A program made the translations under genes and the position numbers. Of a DNA stretch of 64,000 nucleotides, positions 11,377-24,941 are shown piece by piece (position 1 is the stretch's first letter; each line of letters begins with the position of its first letter). Below the pieces are notes generated by a model. It saw only the letters and a list, made by a program, of their open reading frames with translations, made no database searches and had not been told where the DNA came from. Source of the stretch: Onthophagus taurus. Taxonomy: Eukaryota; Arthropoda; Insecta; Coleoptera; Scarabaeidae. The stretch is taken from NCBI RefSeq assembly GCF_036711975.1, contig NC_091967.1, positions 15,624,001 through 15,688,000 on the forward strand, written 5' to 3'.

Positions 11377-14300
11377 TTACAAATAAGCTTGCCAACCATA
11401 GTACAAACGATGTAAATTTGAATGGTCACGAGCCTGCTGAATTAACTTTTCAACTTGGCCCTCAACACTGGCAGACGCACCTTCTTCCGTTCCATGTAAC
11501 TTTTGATGTAATCGCAACAAAGCACGTTCTGCCGTAACATTCAAGTTTTCTTTATCTGAAATTAATAACAAAAAATAGAACAAATAAAGATGTATAAAAT
11601 TAGATAAAATGAACTAACTATCACTTCCAAAATTCATTGAACCTCCTTTTGGTGAACAATCGTCGTAATGTTGACGACTGTATGCTTCAGCTGGTGTGAT
11701 TGTCCAAGCATACAAAGGATCATACAATAAAACTTCTAAAATGCTAACTATTGTTTCCCAATTATGTCGTAAAACTTCCATAGTTTTTTCACAAGATCTA
11801 CAACATAATAATAACATAATGTTATGTTGCTTTCTATCTTAGCTTTATTGAAATTGTCGATGTACCTTCTAAATATTCCATTAACACCAGTAACACCCAT
11901 TCCATCTTCTAAATCTCTAGTTAATCTAAATGGCACAGTTTCTGGAGTAGGTAATAACTTTCCTTGTTCAAAAGCAATGCCAAAATCGATGTGAATCACT
12001 TCAGCTGTATTTTCATCCAAAAGAATATTTCCCACGTGTCTATCTCCTAATCCCAAAATGTAACCACAAATACTATTTGTAGCTAAACTATGCGTAAATG
12101 CGCGTCTTCGTTCGTACCAAACGATAGGGTCTGGGTATTTTTCTTGGAAAAATTTATGCATTACAGGCATTAAATTTTCGCAAACTCTTTTAAAAACTAT
12201 TGATTTTTCTTCATTTGATTTAAGATGAGCGCTCTACATTTTAAAATAAACATTTTTGTTATTCAGATAATTAAATTAGAAAAAATTTACCTTCATTTGA
12301 CTACTACATTTTCCACAACTCCAATCATTCGGGCGATACTTGTTATGTAATTTATATAAGTGTTCACACAAAACTTGACTATTTTCGACCCATTCTATAA
12401 CTCCGCTACGTTTTGATAGAGGGGCGACCTTATATGTTCTAATCAAAAGCTTAGACGTGTGATTATTGCTTCTAAACAAATCGTTCATAATCGTAAAAAC
12501 TTGTTGCATAACGGCGTCTTGTCTCAAATCGTCTTTTCCTTTAACCAAAAGCCGTCGTGTTTTACCGTCGCTGCATTCACACAAAATACTCTTTGGTCTG
12601 TTTATTCCACCAACTAAAGCAAATTGCTTTTTAAATGAATGTACAGAAATTATGTCTTTATATTGGCAATTTTTTCGGATATCAACTGTGATTGTTGGTA
12701 AATAACTTTCAGATAAGTTAGAAATTTTGGCGATTTTTGACGTTTCGGGGATATTAAGACCTTCATTTTTTCCGCGAGCGGATTTGCATTTATCAGGATC
12801 TAAATAAGCAAGCTCCATGAACGCTTTTGAAAGAGTTACCATCTCGTTTATGATTTTCTTTAAAGAATTGTTTGAATTAAATTTATTTAATAATTTTTGA
12901 GCACCATCAACTCTCGTTTCATTTGAATCTGTGGAAGCGTTGGTTTTTACAAACTCATCATCCATATTTGAATGAGATAAAGAAATTAATATAGGGAGAG
13001 TGTGGTGGGGATGATCTTTTGCACAACGTTCTAAAAATTAATCAAATTAAATTAATGTGCAATGTTAGAATGAATATATTAACCGATTATTGATGAGACA
13101 TGATTAGCAAAATCATCTTTAGAATTGTTACTTAAATGAGGGACGAGTTGAGGTAAAATTGGAACAAATTTGTAACTTGGAATCTTGGAAACATACTCAT
13201 CTAAGCATTTTTTTAAATCATCACTGGTTCGATTCTCCAACCAAAGTGATAATACTCTAAAAATTCGGGTGTTGTTTACATCGCTGTATTGTAAATTTAT
13301 CATATAGTATCTGAAAATTTTTATATATTAATAAATAAGAAATAAATTTAGAAGGAGTTGTACTTTATGGCTAATTTTAAGTAGACGGCTTTTCCTTTTA
13401 AAGTGTTATCGATTTCAGCGTCGTCTAACATACTTTGTTTAAGATAAATGTGTGCTGCTTTCCTTTCATCTTCTTCCATACTCCTGCTTAAACGAATTTT
13501 CTCTGCAGTTTCTCGAGATTTTTCTTTGTTTTGTATTTTACGTTGAAACTCGGCAGATTTTATGTAAGTTCTTATCTATAAATATATTTATATTTTTATG
13601 ATGCGTAATTTAAATCATTTTTACTTACTCTTTGATATTCCAAGTCAGAAAATCTTGCAATATCGTAATATGTGCCAAATATATTTTCCAAATCTTCCTT
13701 TTCTTTATCAATACTTTTCATCAGTTTTAAAGGCTCTAAAAAGTAAGTGTTTAAAATTGTTTGAGGATTTTCTGATTGAGATTCAGCCATCCATTGTCCA
13801 TAAAGTTTCATTGAAGAAAAGTTTAATCTGTAATTAATTTTAAAAGGTGTTAAAGATAACAGATTTTAAGAATTTTTGTTTGATTACCTAATATTATCGT
13901 TTTTACTAAACAGTTCATGAATTAAATAACGCGCAGTGATTTTATCGCCCATATTCCAACAAATCTTTCCTTCTTCTAAAACCTTTTTATATCTATATTC
14001 GTCTTTTAATGGATTAATTGTCGATAATGATGATATAGCCCGTTTAGCAATATTAAATTGTTTTGCTTCTCTAGCTGAAGCTGTAACACAAATTTCCCAA
14101 ATTAATAATAAAATATATTAAATAAATTTAATTCATAACAATCATAACCACCTGCAAAATCTAAATATAAATTAACAAGGTATTCTTTACACGTTTCCAC
14201 ATCAATTTTCGTACTAAGCTCCCTATTTTTTAAATATTCAGTTAAAATAACGATTCTTTGCACTTTAATCGGTTCGTATGATTTAAAATCAACTTTAGGT

Positions 14301-17300
14301 ATTGAATCTTGTTCCTCGAATTTTACTCTACTTGCTTCAAAACCCATATTCGCGATATCTTCTAATTCTTGTAGCATTTGTAAATTGGTTAAAATCCCAT
14401 ACAATGATTTAGTAGTTTGCAAATTGTTTTCTTTGCACGATTTTATCACTGATAATCGAGCTTCGTAAATAGCATTAGAGAACATGTCCTGATCTTGATC
14501 GAAAAGCGATTTTAATGCGATATATTTCTGCTTTTCGAATGGATTAGAGCTTTCTTGTCTCGTGTCACAATCGTATCTACCTAATCGCCATAAAATATCG
14601 TAATTTAAGTTATTTACTTCATGGTATTCGGTAGCTAAAGCGTAATAACCGCAATTCATAAGTGATTCAGAAATGTAGTTTTGAATATTTGTATTTCCCT
14701 GTGATAATAAAGTATCATAATGAAGGGTTACTTGTTCCCATTGGTTTAATTCTTTGTAGTGCTCGATTCTTGTTGAGGTGTCAAGGAGAAATGCGTGCCC
14801 ACACCCGTTTAATGCGTCTGTTTCACCTATTTCATTGTAAGACTAAAAATATAAGGATTAATTTTGATGTAAAACTAATAAAATTTATTTACTCGTCGTA
14901 AAATATTTTGGGCAATTAGGCAAATAGAAGAAGATTCTGCGCCACAAACTAAATCCAATAACGATAATGGAGAACCAGTAAATTTCTTTGCCTTTGGGAT
15001 ATCTTCAGCTTTACTTTGACACCAAAGCTCGATGTAATATATTGAGTCAAAAAATCTTGAAGAATAGAACGCCGCTTGGGCTAATTTTAAATAATCTAAT
15101 TGAATGTTATCAATGCTAAAATCGGATTAATTTTGAATTAAATGTTTGAAAGTTTTGTAATAAAATTAGAAACGTACTCATAATTCTTTGATTGCGTCTT
15201 ATAAAACGAAACCGCATCCAACACACAATGTGTTGATAAAATTTTGTTTGTATTAATATTTTTTTCATTTAAACTTAACTCCCAAACGTTATTTAGAAAA
15301 TAGTTTAATTGTTTCGATAAAGTACTTAAGTTCCTATCTTTTATTGAGGCGTATAAATAAATTAAATATGGCAAAATTTTTTCACATATTGCAATCTAAA
15401 AGTAAAATATTATTTAGTAAGAATAAGATTAAATTAATTAATTAATTAACCTACGTTGATTTTACATAATGGTATTAAACTTTGTAAATAACTTGTTTTT
15501 GAAAAATATCGGAGAAATACGCAAGTAAGTTCTATTAGCCAAGTTTTATGATTATCATCAGTGTACCACCACGAATTTGATACGTCCACGTTATTGTCAT
15601 GCATCATTTTTTTGTCAGCCTCTGATAATGCCGAAGCTTTTTGTTGTTTTGTTAAAAAAGGGTAAAAATATGATTTTAAATCTGCAGCAGTTTCTAAAAA
15701 AATGAGAATTGTGTTTTTTATTAGATTTTCATTGCAATTTTTTCTTAATGGAGTGACTTTTCTGCACCCATTTTAATTATCTATTTTGCATTACCCATTA
15801 TTATTTTAATTCAACAAAAAATAACTTACTCATAAAATTAACTCCTTCTTTAGTACTTAATGCTTTCTGTAAAACTACACTCGCATGTTGCACAACATAA
15901 ATATCTTGATCAATAATACTTTGATATAAAGTCTTAATTAAATGCGATGTTAATAATTGAATTGGAGAGGAAGAATTTTCTACACAAATATCATCCGATT
16001 GTAAAATTAAAGTTGCTAAGTTTGAGACTCCAATTTCACCCAAACAACGAGCTGATTCAATACTAACCTACAATGAATTTTTTTTATAATAACATACTTT
16101 TAAATAAATATTCCCTAACTTACACTTGTATTATCAGAAGAAATAAATTTTACAAGTAACCCAACGAGGCGATATAACTTATTTTTTCGCTTTTCTTCCG
16201 AAAAATCCCTAACATTGCTTGCTACCTCAAACATTTCTTTTAATTCAGATTTATTTTCAGAGAGTTTCTTTTTGAGTTGTTTTAAGGCTTCCAACCGGAA
16301 CATATTTATTGACGAGCCAGCGTCTAAGAAATGTTGAATCTCTCCAGATAAAGAAGTACCCCATTTTTCAATTCGAAGTCTCTTATAAACGCGGATTATA
16401 TCTAATAATTTATCTGTCTCAGGAAAAGGGTCCAAATTAGGGATAATATCCTTATAAATTTCCTCATTTTCAACAATCAACAACCTTAATACATCTGTAC
16501 ATTTATCTGGTAACTCTTCGTTTAATGTTAACAATTTAGTCACAATTATTTCAAAAAAAGGTTCTAATTTATCGTGACAATTAGATACAATCTTTTTAAT
16601 AAAAGATATTAAGTAATCGGTTGATGCTGAATTAAACTTTATTTCACCGGTTTTCATTTCTATGAAATAGAGTAGGGTATGAAGCACATTTCTTATGAAA
16701 AAATTTGCCATTTCACAATTTGGAGTAATTATTATTGAAATGACCATATCAATAAACCCAAAATATTGATGTAAACTTTTTAATTTGTGTTGGGTACTAG
16801 TTGTTGTGTAAACATTCATCGCTAAATTTAATAAAATCGATTGGATCTTTTCTGGATGTTTAGAGATGCAATGTGTTAAGAAGTCTTGTATTTCAATTTT
16901 ATTAGAAATAACATTTAATATTTCTGGAATGCAACTGCGAGGGTATTCATTAATTTCTAAAACATATTCCATGTCAAAACACGTTTTAAATATCTTGTCA
17001 TCAACAACACGAGATAAAATACTAATTAAAACGTTATCAATATTAGTGATAAGTAATTCTTTAAGATGTGTTTTTGATAATTCCTCTTCAATTTGAGCGT
17101 AGAATTTATTTGCTGCTTCTATTTCTTTGGCATTAAACTTTTTTACGGTAACTTTAAAAAAATATCCAACCATAAGTTCAACAAAACATATCTCGAAAAT
17201 CTCTCGTTTATTATTTCCAATTACATTACAAATCTCTTCAATATTCTCATTTAATTGTAATGGTACAATTACTTTCATGTAATTCTTACAGAAATGTTGA

Positions 17301-20300
17301 TAAGAATCACATCCAGTTAACCCATAAGGAAAAGTATCCAAGCTTTTTCGATTTAAATACCATTGAGATAATATATAAGAAATATGTTTATCAATAAACT
17401 CGTATATACTTTTATAATTTAAATCTTCCGCTAACAAATTTAAAGCTCTTTGAGATAAATTCATATCTAACTTTTTATCCAAAATAAGAGATAATAATGA
17501 GTACAAAAATTTTGTTCTCCATATAGAATTTGTAAAAATTAACGAGCAATATGTATGAAGAACGCTGGAAGTTCTTGAAACGTTCTCATCAATAACGCTA
17601 TCTTCATTTAATTTTTCTGTTATCACAAAAACTTCTTGTATAGAAGAATCGATTATGTCAGAAATCGATTTTTGCAAGGAATTTATTGATGGTTCATTGA
17701 TACTTTTTGAGAATATTGATATTAAACAATCAATCGTTTTTAATCGTACAAGATGGTAATGAGATTTTAAAAAGTTACAAATATGTTGTGACAAACAACA
17801 ATTTGTGTATTTTTTATAGTTTATTTGAAGTTTATTCTGAAATGATTTTGAATTGTATGAAAGATTATATTTAAAAATAAATTGAATACCTCAATAATTA
17901 ATTGGTAACACTCCAAAAGCTTTATGCTAACTTCAAACCCGTATTTATTTTGGTGACAAAAAATATTAGCCAACAATCCAAAATATTGTTGATTTAAATC
18001 ATTGGATGTACAATTTCTCATATGTTGAACTAAACCTAAAGATTAATAATAAATATTAACAATTTTGCTAATTAAAGAATAAAAATCGTTTAATTACTTT
18101 GACAAGTATCCAATATTTTTAGCGCAACATCATAATCTTTCGATTTTTGTTTCCAAAAATACGCCATCACTTCTAAAATTGGCTGAAGCATTTCTTCACT
18201 AAGTCGACCCACTTGACAATGTTTAATTGAACCAAGAATACTCATAGCCTAATACAAAATCTTAATTAATAATGTTTACATATTAATACATAATTCAATC
18301 TTACCAAATCTACTCCGTCATCATCTTCATAATTGCACTGCAACAAACTGAGAATAGTCTTTTCCTCAGCGTCTGTAGCATTACCATTATCATCATACAT
18401 CGAAAAATTACGCAAAATACACCTCAACGTTTCTTTTCTTTCATTAAGTAGATTTAAAACTCTCACGTCCATATTTATTGATGCACCATCATCAAGAACT
18501 AATTCAAAAATACAACTAAGCAATTCGGTTTTGATGAAGCCTCTAAACGTTTTAGCGACGAATTTATCAAATTTATTTGTGAGGAATTTGTTAAAAACTT
18601 TTAATGTATCAATAAACGTTCTGTTACTATTCAGATTATTATCAGAAAAATGATGGCATAACCCTTGACATATGGTAATAAAAACTTGTTCAATTTCTAA
18701 TCCTTGCAAAAGATTCTCAATGTTGTATTGAATTTTTAAAACATTCAACTCAACAATAACATATCCAACTAATATCACAGCATTTATGGCGTTTTGGATA
18801 TAATTTAAATCGGAATCTTTTTGAGTAAACTCTGTTAAAAAGCGGTGAAGGGATCCTTTCAGTTCCATAAGTAAATCTTTATGAATACTAGAATATACAG
18901 GTTCCTGAGATTCGTTTGGTTTATCGACGGGTTTTATCAGTTTTTGAAATCCATTTAGAATAAAAACATCTTCAAAATTTCTTTTGTGATGATTGGACTC
19001 TATAATTTTGTATTCTGGACTTTGTTTTAAACATAAACAAACCAACGTTTGTGCGAATAAAGTTTGATCACCTGAAAATACTTTCGATTTTGTGTGATCA
19101 TATTCTGTTATCCAATTTATTAATTTCTTCTTGCAGTGTTCTCCGTTGATTACATCGGGAATTCCAAAATATTTGTTCATAACCAACAAAGTTTTTAAGG
19201 TGTAATTTTCTAATATTAATGAACCAGAAAGATATGTTTGATAAATTACTGATGGGTCTTTTATCTTTCCATGGTGAATAAGGGATTGTAACAAAGAATG
19301 CATTGATGAAGCGTTTTGTTGAATTCCCAATGATCTAAATGAAAAGAAACGTTTTTAAATGGCTAATATGAATTAGTTATTTTTGATACCTAAGAATTTC
19401 ATCAGCAATAAAATTCCAAATATCTTCCACTTCGGATATTTTACCAGGAAATTTTTTGCTTTGAATATCAAGTATAGTTGTAAAACAATCATAAACATGC
19501 TCATTTTTAACTTCTTTGTACATATTTACCAAAATCTTTAATAAATCAGCGGATTGATCGAAATTTATCACTTCAGGGTGAATTTTTAAAAGTTCTGTTA
19601 AAACGAAAACTCTACAAAAGTTGATTTAAATAAATATTAATTAAAAGTGTATTTATATAAAAAATAATTAAATCAATGTACCTTGGATAACTTTTCGACT
19701 CCTGTAAGGACGAGACAAATTGATCAAATCCGACATTATTTAATCTTAATCTCTTTGATGATTGAGTAATATCACTGGTAGTTGAATCAAGTAACATTGA
19801 CGTTGAAACGTTTATATCTACATCATCACTTAGAAATATCTATATAATAAAATTTAAATATACAGTGAATTTCACTTAAGATGCAATATATAAAAATATA
19901 TTTTCATAGAAACCAGGGCGTATCTGCTTAGTTTGTCTCACATAAAATGCAACCTTGTCATATAATTTGACATCACAGTAAAACCTTGATATAAAAAAGG
20001 TGACTCCCCTTAGGCACACCGGATGTGATAGGTTTATAACCAGATACACAGCTACCAATTCTGACCAACTTCTGTTAGATAAAGGGTTCTATAAAGGGAT
20101 TCGGGTTTAGCCATGCGTCACTTAAGCTGAAAAGTCAGAGTTCTCATAAGGACATCACCTTAGGATTTCACCAAGCAAAACTTTTCCTTTGCAAAACTAC
20201 CCAATGCCTGTACTATTAAGCTATGTTGCATTTTATGTGGGACAGTGCAAGTGCATAGTAGTTTCATAACTACAGTTACTGCATTCATATATTGTGAGTT

Positions 20301-21668
20301 ATGGTGTCTCAATAAGGGTACAGAGCGGCTGTAACTTCAAAATAATTTCCAGCTCACTTTGCTGATAAGGATTTTTCCAAATCAAAATTATTGAAATACA
20401 ACCGCTTTGTACCCCTATTAATAAATTAATAAATCCATCTCAAGTTCTAATTGTATTTACTTGATTAAATGAAACAATTAAACAAAAAGATAGTAATGTT
20501 CTTTACCTGTTTACAAACAGCAATAGCTAATAAAACTAAAATATTATCACTTTGATACAAAAATGGGGTTTTTGTCATTGTCATCTTTGAATAATGAACA
20601 AGTTCATCTTCAACAATCATATAAATCGTTCTTAATTGTTTTTTCCATCTATCCCAATCATGAGCATATGCTTCAACATTATTGCTTGAAGCTCCATACG
20701 GGTGGTGAATCTTAATTTGTAAGAGACAAAACTGAAATAACAACTCGCGAATGCAATCATCAGCTACCCTTCTTTGATAAAGTGGATGCAAATTAAAAAA
20801 AATTTCTTCTCCCAATTTACAACAAGATAAACAACAATCTGGGGCGGTGTAATTACAAAAATCGATCACAATTTGAAAGACTTCTGCTTTATAACGACTT
20901 GGCAAAGTTCTTTGAAGGTTTTTACATAATTTTGTAATGTATTCGAAATGCTGGCGATAATTTAAAACTGGATATTTGTATTGTGGCCCATGTTTAAATA
21001 TTAATTTGATACATTCAATTACTTTGGTGTCTTCAAAGTTTTCTTGTAATGATAATGTTTTTAAAAAATTTAGAATTGCTATAATAAGTCAAATTTAATT
21101 ATTAAAATGTTTTTTTGTTAAAATGAAATATTTACTTATCCAAATATCCTCATCCATAAGTCCTAAATAATATGATTGTGATAGAATGTGATGTCTCAAA
21201 ATTCTTATGTAAGTATTAAAATAGAACTCTTTTAGTGTAGGTGTTTCAAAACATTGCAGAACATATTGAATTAAATTTACTGCTGATACACGAGGTTCTA
21301 AAAATTAATTAATTTAAAAAATTGTTGTAAAAATGATTAATTTCTTACTTCCTTTGTTTGCTTTCTGAACAACAGTCACTAATAAATCATCATTTGTTCT
21401 TTTCTTTTGATTCTTTTTTAGAAGTTCTGATTCCTATGTTAATTAATTAGTTATTTTTAATACAAAAAATTAATATTTATGTTACCTTAAGTAAATGTAA
21501 ATGTACTGATCTCACAATATCATTCCAAGTAACCCGCCCTTCATTATTGTTCAACATTTTAATTATACTAGATTTATCTAGCAAATCATCTAAGTTAACT
21601 TGACCACGTTTGCGATCAGTTATCTTTGTCGATGTTAGTTGCATACAACAAGTTTCTAACAAATCCAT
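11377..21668 (-). CDS. ATM: Serine/threonine kinase ATM
   Basis: ATM (tefu in Drosophila) is the nuclear PI3K-like kinase that senses double-strand breaks and phosphorylates checkpoint and telomere factors. About 25 exons with mostly 50-70 nt introns run leftward from [11 protein letters not shown] (21668), which fits the N-terminal TAN-motif region. HEAT-repeat and FAT regions occupy about 20.9-13.0 kb, including one long exon at 16115-17794. The kinase domain follows: K-G-K-D-D-L-R-Q-D near 12.53 kb, catalytic loop [13 protein letters not shown] near 12.05 kb, activation segment [18 protein letters not shown], then VNGIFRR. The FATC ends [18 protein letters not shown] and stops at 11377, matching ATM rather than ATR or DNA-PK. 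The DFG in place of the vertebrate DLG should still bind metal. Estimated length is about 2,700 residues, near Drosophila ATM. Individual exon borders were not all resolved. Confidence 0.93.
20311..20422. mobile_element. Short hairpin MITE in an ATM intron
   Basis: The unusually long ATM intron (about 19846-20507, where most are 50-70 nt) contains a near-palindrome. The left arm AATAAGGGTACAGAGCGGC at 20311-20345 is matched by the inverse arm ending GCTTTGTACCCCTATTAAT at 20386-20420, with about 40 bp of loop. The size and arms fit a very small nonautonomous DNA transposon. It carries no coding capacity and its family was not identified. Confidence 0.6.
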
Positions 21669-22256
21669 CGTCGTTAGATTTTAACATAAACAATCAGAAT
21701 ATTTAAGTATTTATAATCTTTTGGGATATAAACATAATTCTGCGTTTTGACAAGATCTGCAAAAGAATTAGTTTTACGGACTGAACTCTTAAACGTAATT
21801 GACACTCACCAAGCAGAATAGAAAACGCTATGGTAAACAATGCAAATACATGTTACACCTAAGCTTTTAATATTAAATTATTCTAAAGTGAACACTTTAT
21901 TAATATATCGGTCAATTACCGGTTCAACACATTGGCGCCATTTTTAAATTATAGGTTAAGAATTTGACGTTTATATGTTAACGATAATATAGAAATCTGT
22001 TCTAATTTAATCATGTCTTAAAAATTAAAATGTTATTTTATTTTTTACTTTCATAAGTTAATTTTATGAACAACTTTTCCAATTAAAAACCGTAAGAAAT
22101 AAAAATATTAAATTAGAATTAAAATTTATTTAAATTTAACATAAAAGACTAAAATATCTTGATTGTATATCATACAATAATAAAAAAAATTAAATAAACA
22201 TTATTAAAACATCAACAAGTGAATTAAACAATAAATACACAATTTTAATTTGATCA
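21669..22256. other. ATM/otopetrin intergenic spacer
   Basis: Very AT-rich spacer of about 590 bp between the otopetrin stop codon and the ATM start. It must hold the otopetrin polyadenylation region (candidate signals such as the AATAAA runs near 22185-22230) and the ATM promoter and 5' UTR. No coding exon or repeat was recognised. Confidence 0.5.
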
Positions 22257-24941
22257 TCATAAAAATTCAAAGAGATTATTTTTAATATTTGGTTTAAATT
22301 TGTAAGCGGATTTCCAAATTTCAAATAAACATATCGTGGAATGGAATCGATAAAATATAGCTAACGGCATGGAAATGTGTGTAATAATTGTATAAGGCCA
22401 CTCTCCATAAAATTGCAAATGATCCGTCCTAAATTCTGCCCTATTTTTCTCTAAAGCGTTTATCCCCCACATTGCCATGTTTGCAACAATTAAAAACGTG
22501 ATTAATTCTCTTCCTGGTTTGCGTTTTTGTTGTTCCGAAGTTCTACACCTTCTAAACCAACCATCCAGAACGAATAAAGTTTGTAAACAAGTTTGAATCA
22601 AAGAAAACATTTCAGCTAAAAGTCCAGCTGGGGTGCTTTCTTTAATCCTAAAATAGCTCCCGATTATCGAAAACATACAATAAATAAACATTCCCGTTTG
22701 TGCAACTACTAATAAAGTGTTGTCCATTCCCATTAGGGAATTTTCCACAGATCTTTTTTCATAATTCAAATTTCGAAATTTTACCATAGCTGCTATAACA
22801 GCTCCAGTGCTTACAATGTGTATAAGAATTTCAACAATATTTACTTCAAGTTGTGCGTTTGATTTAAAATATGCCTCCTCTTCGGGTGTTCCTTTTTCAG
22901 CACGCAAAACGAAAAACATTGTTAATGAAATTATTGTTACTACAATAACTAAAATTCCTGCGAATAAGCCTTTATGGGATTTTGTACAGTCTAATGTAAA
23001 GTGATTAGCTGATTTTTTATAATTTCCAGTCCAATTATCTTTGAAAAAAAAATAACTCATGTTACAATAAGAAATTTTTTTAAAATGAATGATTACTTAC
23101 GAAAATTAAATATTTGAACCAATTTATCATGAGATGATTCTCTATGCCTCTTTGTTATTTCAACAGGCCTTTCATCTTTTTTCTCTGTTTTAACATTTTT
23201 CCACATTTCAAACAAAATAACTGCACATATTAAACTATATTCGATGGTGCATGGGAACAAAAATGGACTGGCATTAATCATAAGTGGTCCCATCACTTTC
23301 GCTTTACAATGAGATTGGTTAACATGGCTGGTTCCATTTAAATATTCGTGGTGATCTAAAGAAGAATTATTAAAAATATATAAACGGATTGTTAGTTTTC
23401 TTAGCACGTTGTTCATACCGTTTAGATGAATGATTTCATGATCAGTTTCTTCAATTAAAACGTATAACCATTCGCATAAATTTGTGGCAATCATGTGCAT
23501 AAGACCAAATCTGGAGATAATTCTATGTTTGGCTGTGTTGATATCCTAAAAGAACAATAAGAACTATATCGTCCTAATCTTAAAAATGCCTTTTAACTTT
23601 TCAGATACTTAACCAGTTATTAAAACAATTTGGTCAGAAGATTTTAAAATTAGAGGGACGAATAAAGTATAGAATAAGAAATGTTTTAATACCTTTCCAT
23701 TTAGAAATATAAACTGTATTTGAACAATGGTTAATATCATTCGTATGGCAGGTGTGATAGCGTTTAAAATGTTGGTATTGCAATTGGTGGTTCCTCTTTG
23801 TTCAAAATAGTATCCAAATTCCAAACCAGTAAAAACCATACTTCCTATTCCAAAACCTAACCAAATTAAAAATTAATAAGTGACTTAATGTTAAAGAAAT
23901 TTATAATAAAAACATGATAAAATAATTGATATGTTAACTTGAAAAACAAATTTTAATTAGCAACTGTATTAATGAATTGCTCAAGGTGTTAAGAGTGTTA
24001 ATAATAATCGTAAATATCAGGTATAAAATCGGCGAATCTTGGTGAAGAACGAAATAATTTATTGTAATTCTAACTTACCAATCGCTCCAAGACGTAAGTA
24101 AAAGCTTCCATACCTAATAACTTTCTTTTCGGCATTTTGAACATTATGATATAAAGATCGTCTTTCAAATGGTTGTTGTTTATCATCATCTGCAATAAAC
24201 AATTTTGTTGAATTTATTTGTTATAACACTTAAATGTTGTTTTTTTCAGATTTACCGTGTGATGTAAAAATTGATTGAACCACTTTTTTTCGGTAAACAG
24301 TAGCATACATATAAACCATAAAAATTAAACTTCCGCTATACAAATACATGTAAAATCCTTTGTAATAACCACGTTCAACTTGATTTGATATAATTTCTGT
24401 TATTGGAAACGCAATTCCCAAAACTACCAATAATTTTGCATAGAACGCTGATAAAATCGTCGTTAACGCATCGCTATTTAAAATATTATGATTAAAGGAA
24501 GTTTTTAAATATAAAAGATTACTTACTCTCCAATTTTATTATTATTAACTATATTGATTAATTTTGCTTCAGATTCGGGAGAATTTGAGAAAGGTTTTTG
24601 TTCGTTGTGAGTTTGCTGTTTTTTGTGGCTCATTATTGCATGAGCAGTCGATAAAACTAAGCTTTGAGATGGCCTTCTTAAAGCTGCTAAAATTGCGGAT
24701 GGTCTTCTGGAGGATGTTGATGAAGTGCATTTTGATGTTTCAGGTTCATCAACTGGATGTATAATTATTGTGGGTGTATTAAAAGATGATTGAATACAAT
24801 CTTTTCTATTCAAAGAACTGGTTGGGGATGTTTCCCTACTATAAAAAATTAATTTGATAATAATTTATTACTTTTTTATTTATTTTACCTGCTATCTTCT
24901 TCTTGTACGGTATCCATAATTTCACCACTATGATCCCTCAT
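22257..24941 (-). CDS. Otopetrin-family proton channel
   Basis: Otopetrins are multi-pass plasma-membrane proton-selective channels; insect members are used in acid taste. The start is ATG 24939-24941 (MRDHSGEIMDTVQEEDS), spliced to a cytosolic Ser-rich N-terminus at 24842-24531. Transmembrane exons follow, beginning SDALTTILSAFYAKLLVVLG at about 24472 and continuing through VERGYYKGFYMYLYSGSLIF, the segments at about 23839-23600 and 23500-23093, and a long last exon at 22257-23060. The last exon contains the hallmark C-terminal otopetrin features FVLDGWFRR, RELITFLIVANMAMWGINA and ITHISMPLAIFYRFHS, ending in a polar tail. The arrangement is one conserved family copy with about seven exons. 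Which of the insect OtopLa/Lb/Lc groups it belongs to was not resolved. It has the same orientation as ATM, with an independent promoter region upstream. Confidence 0.9.
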
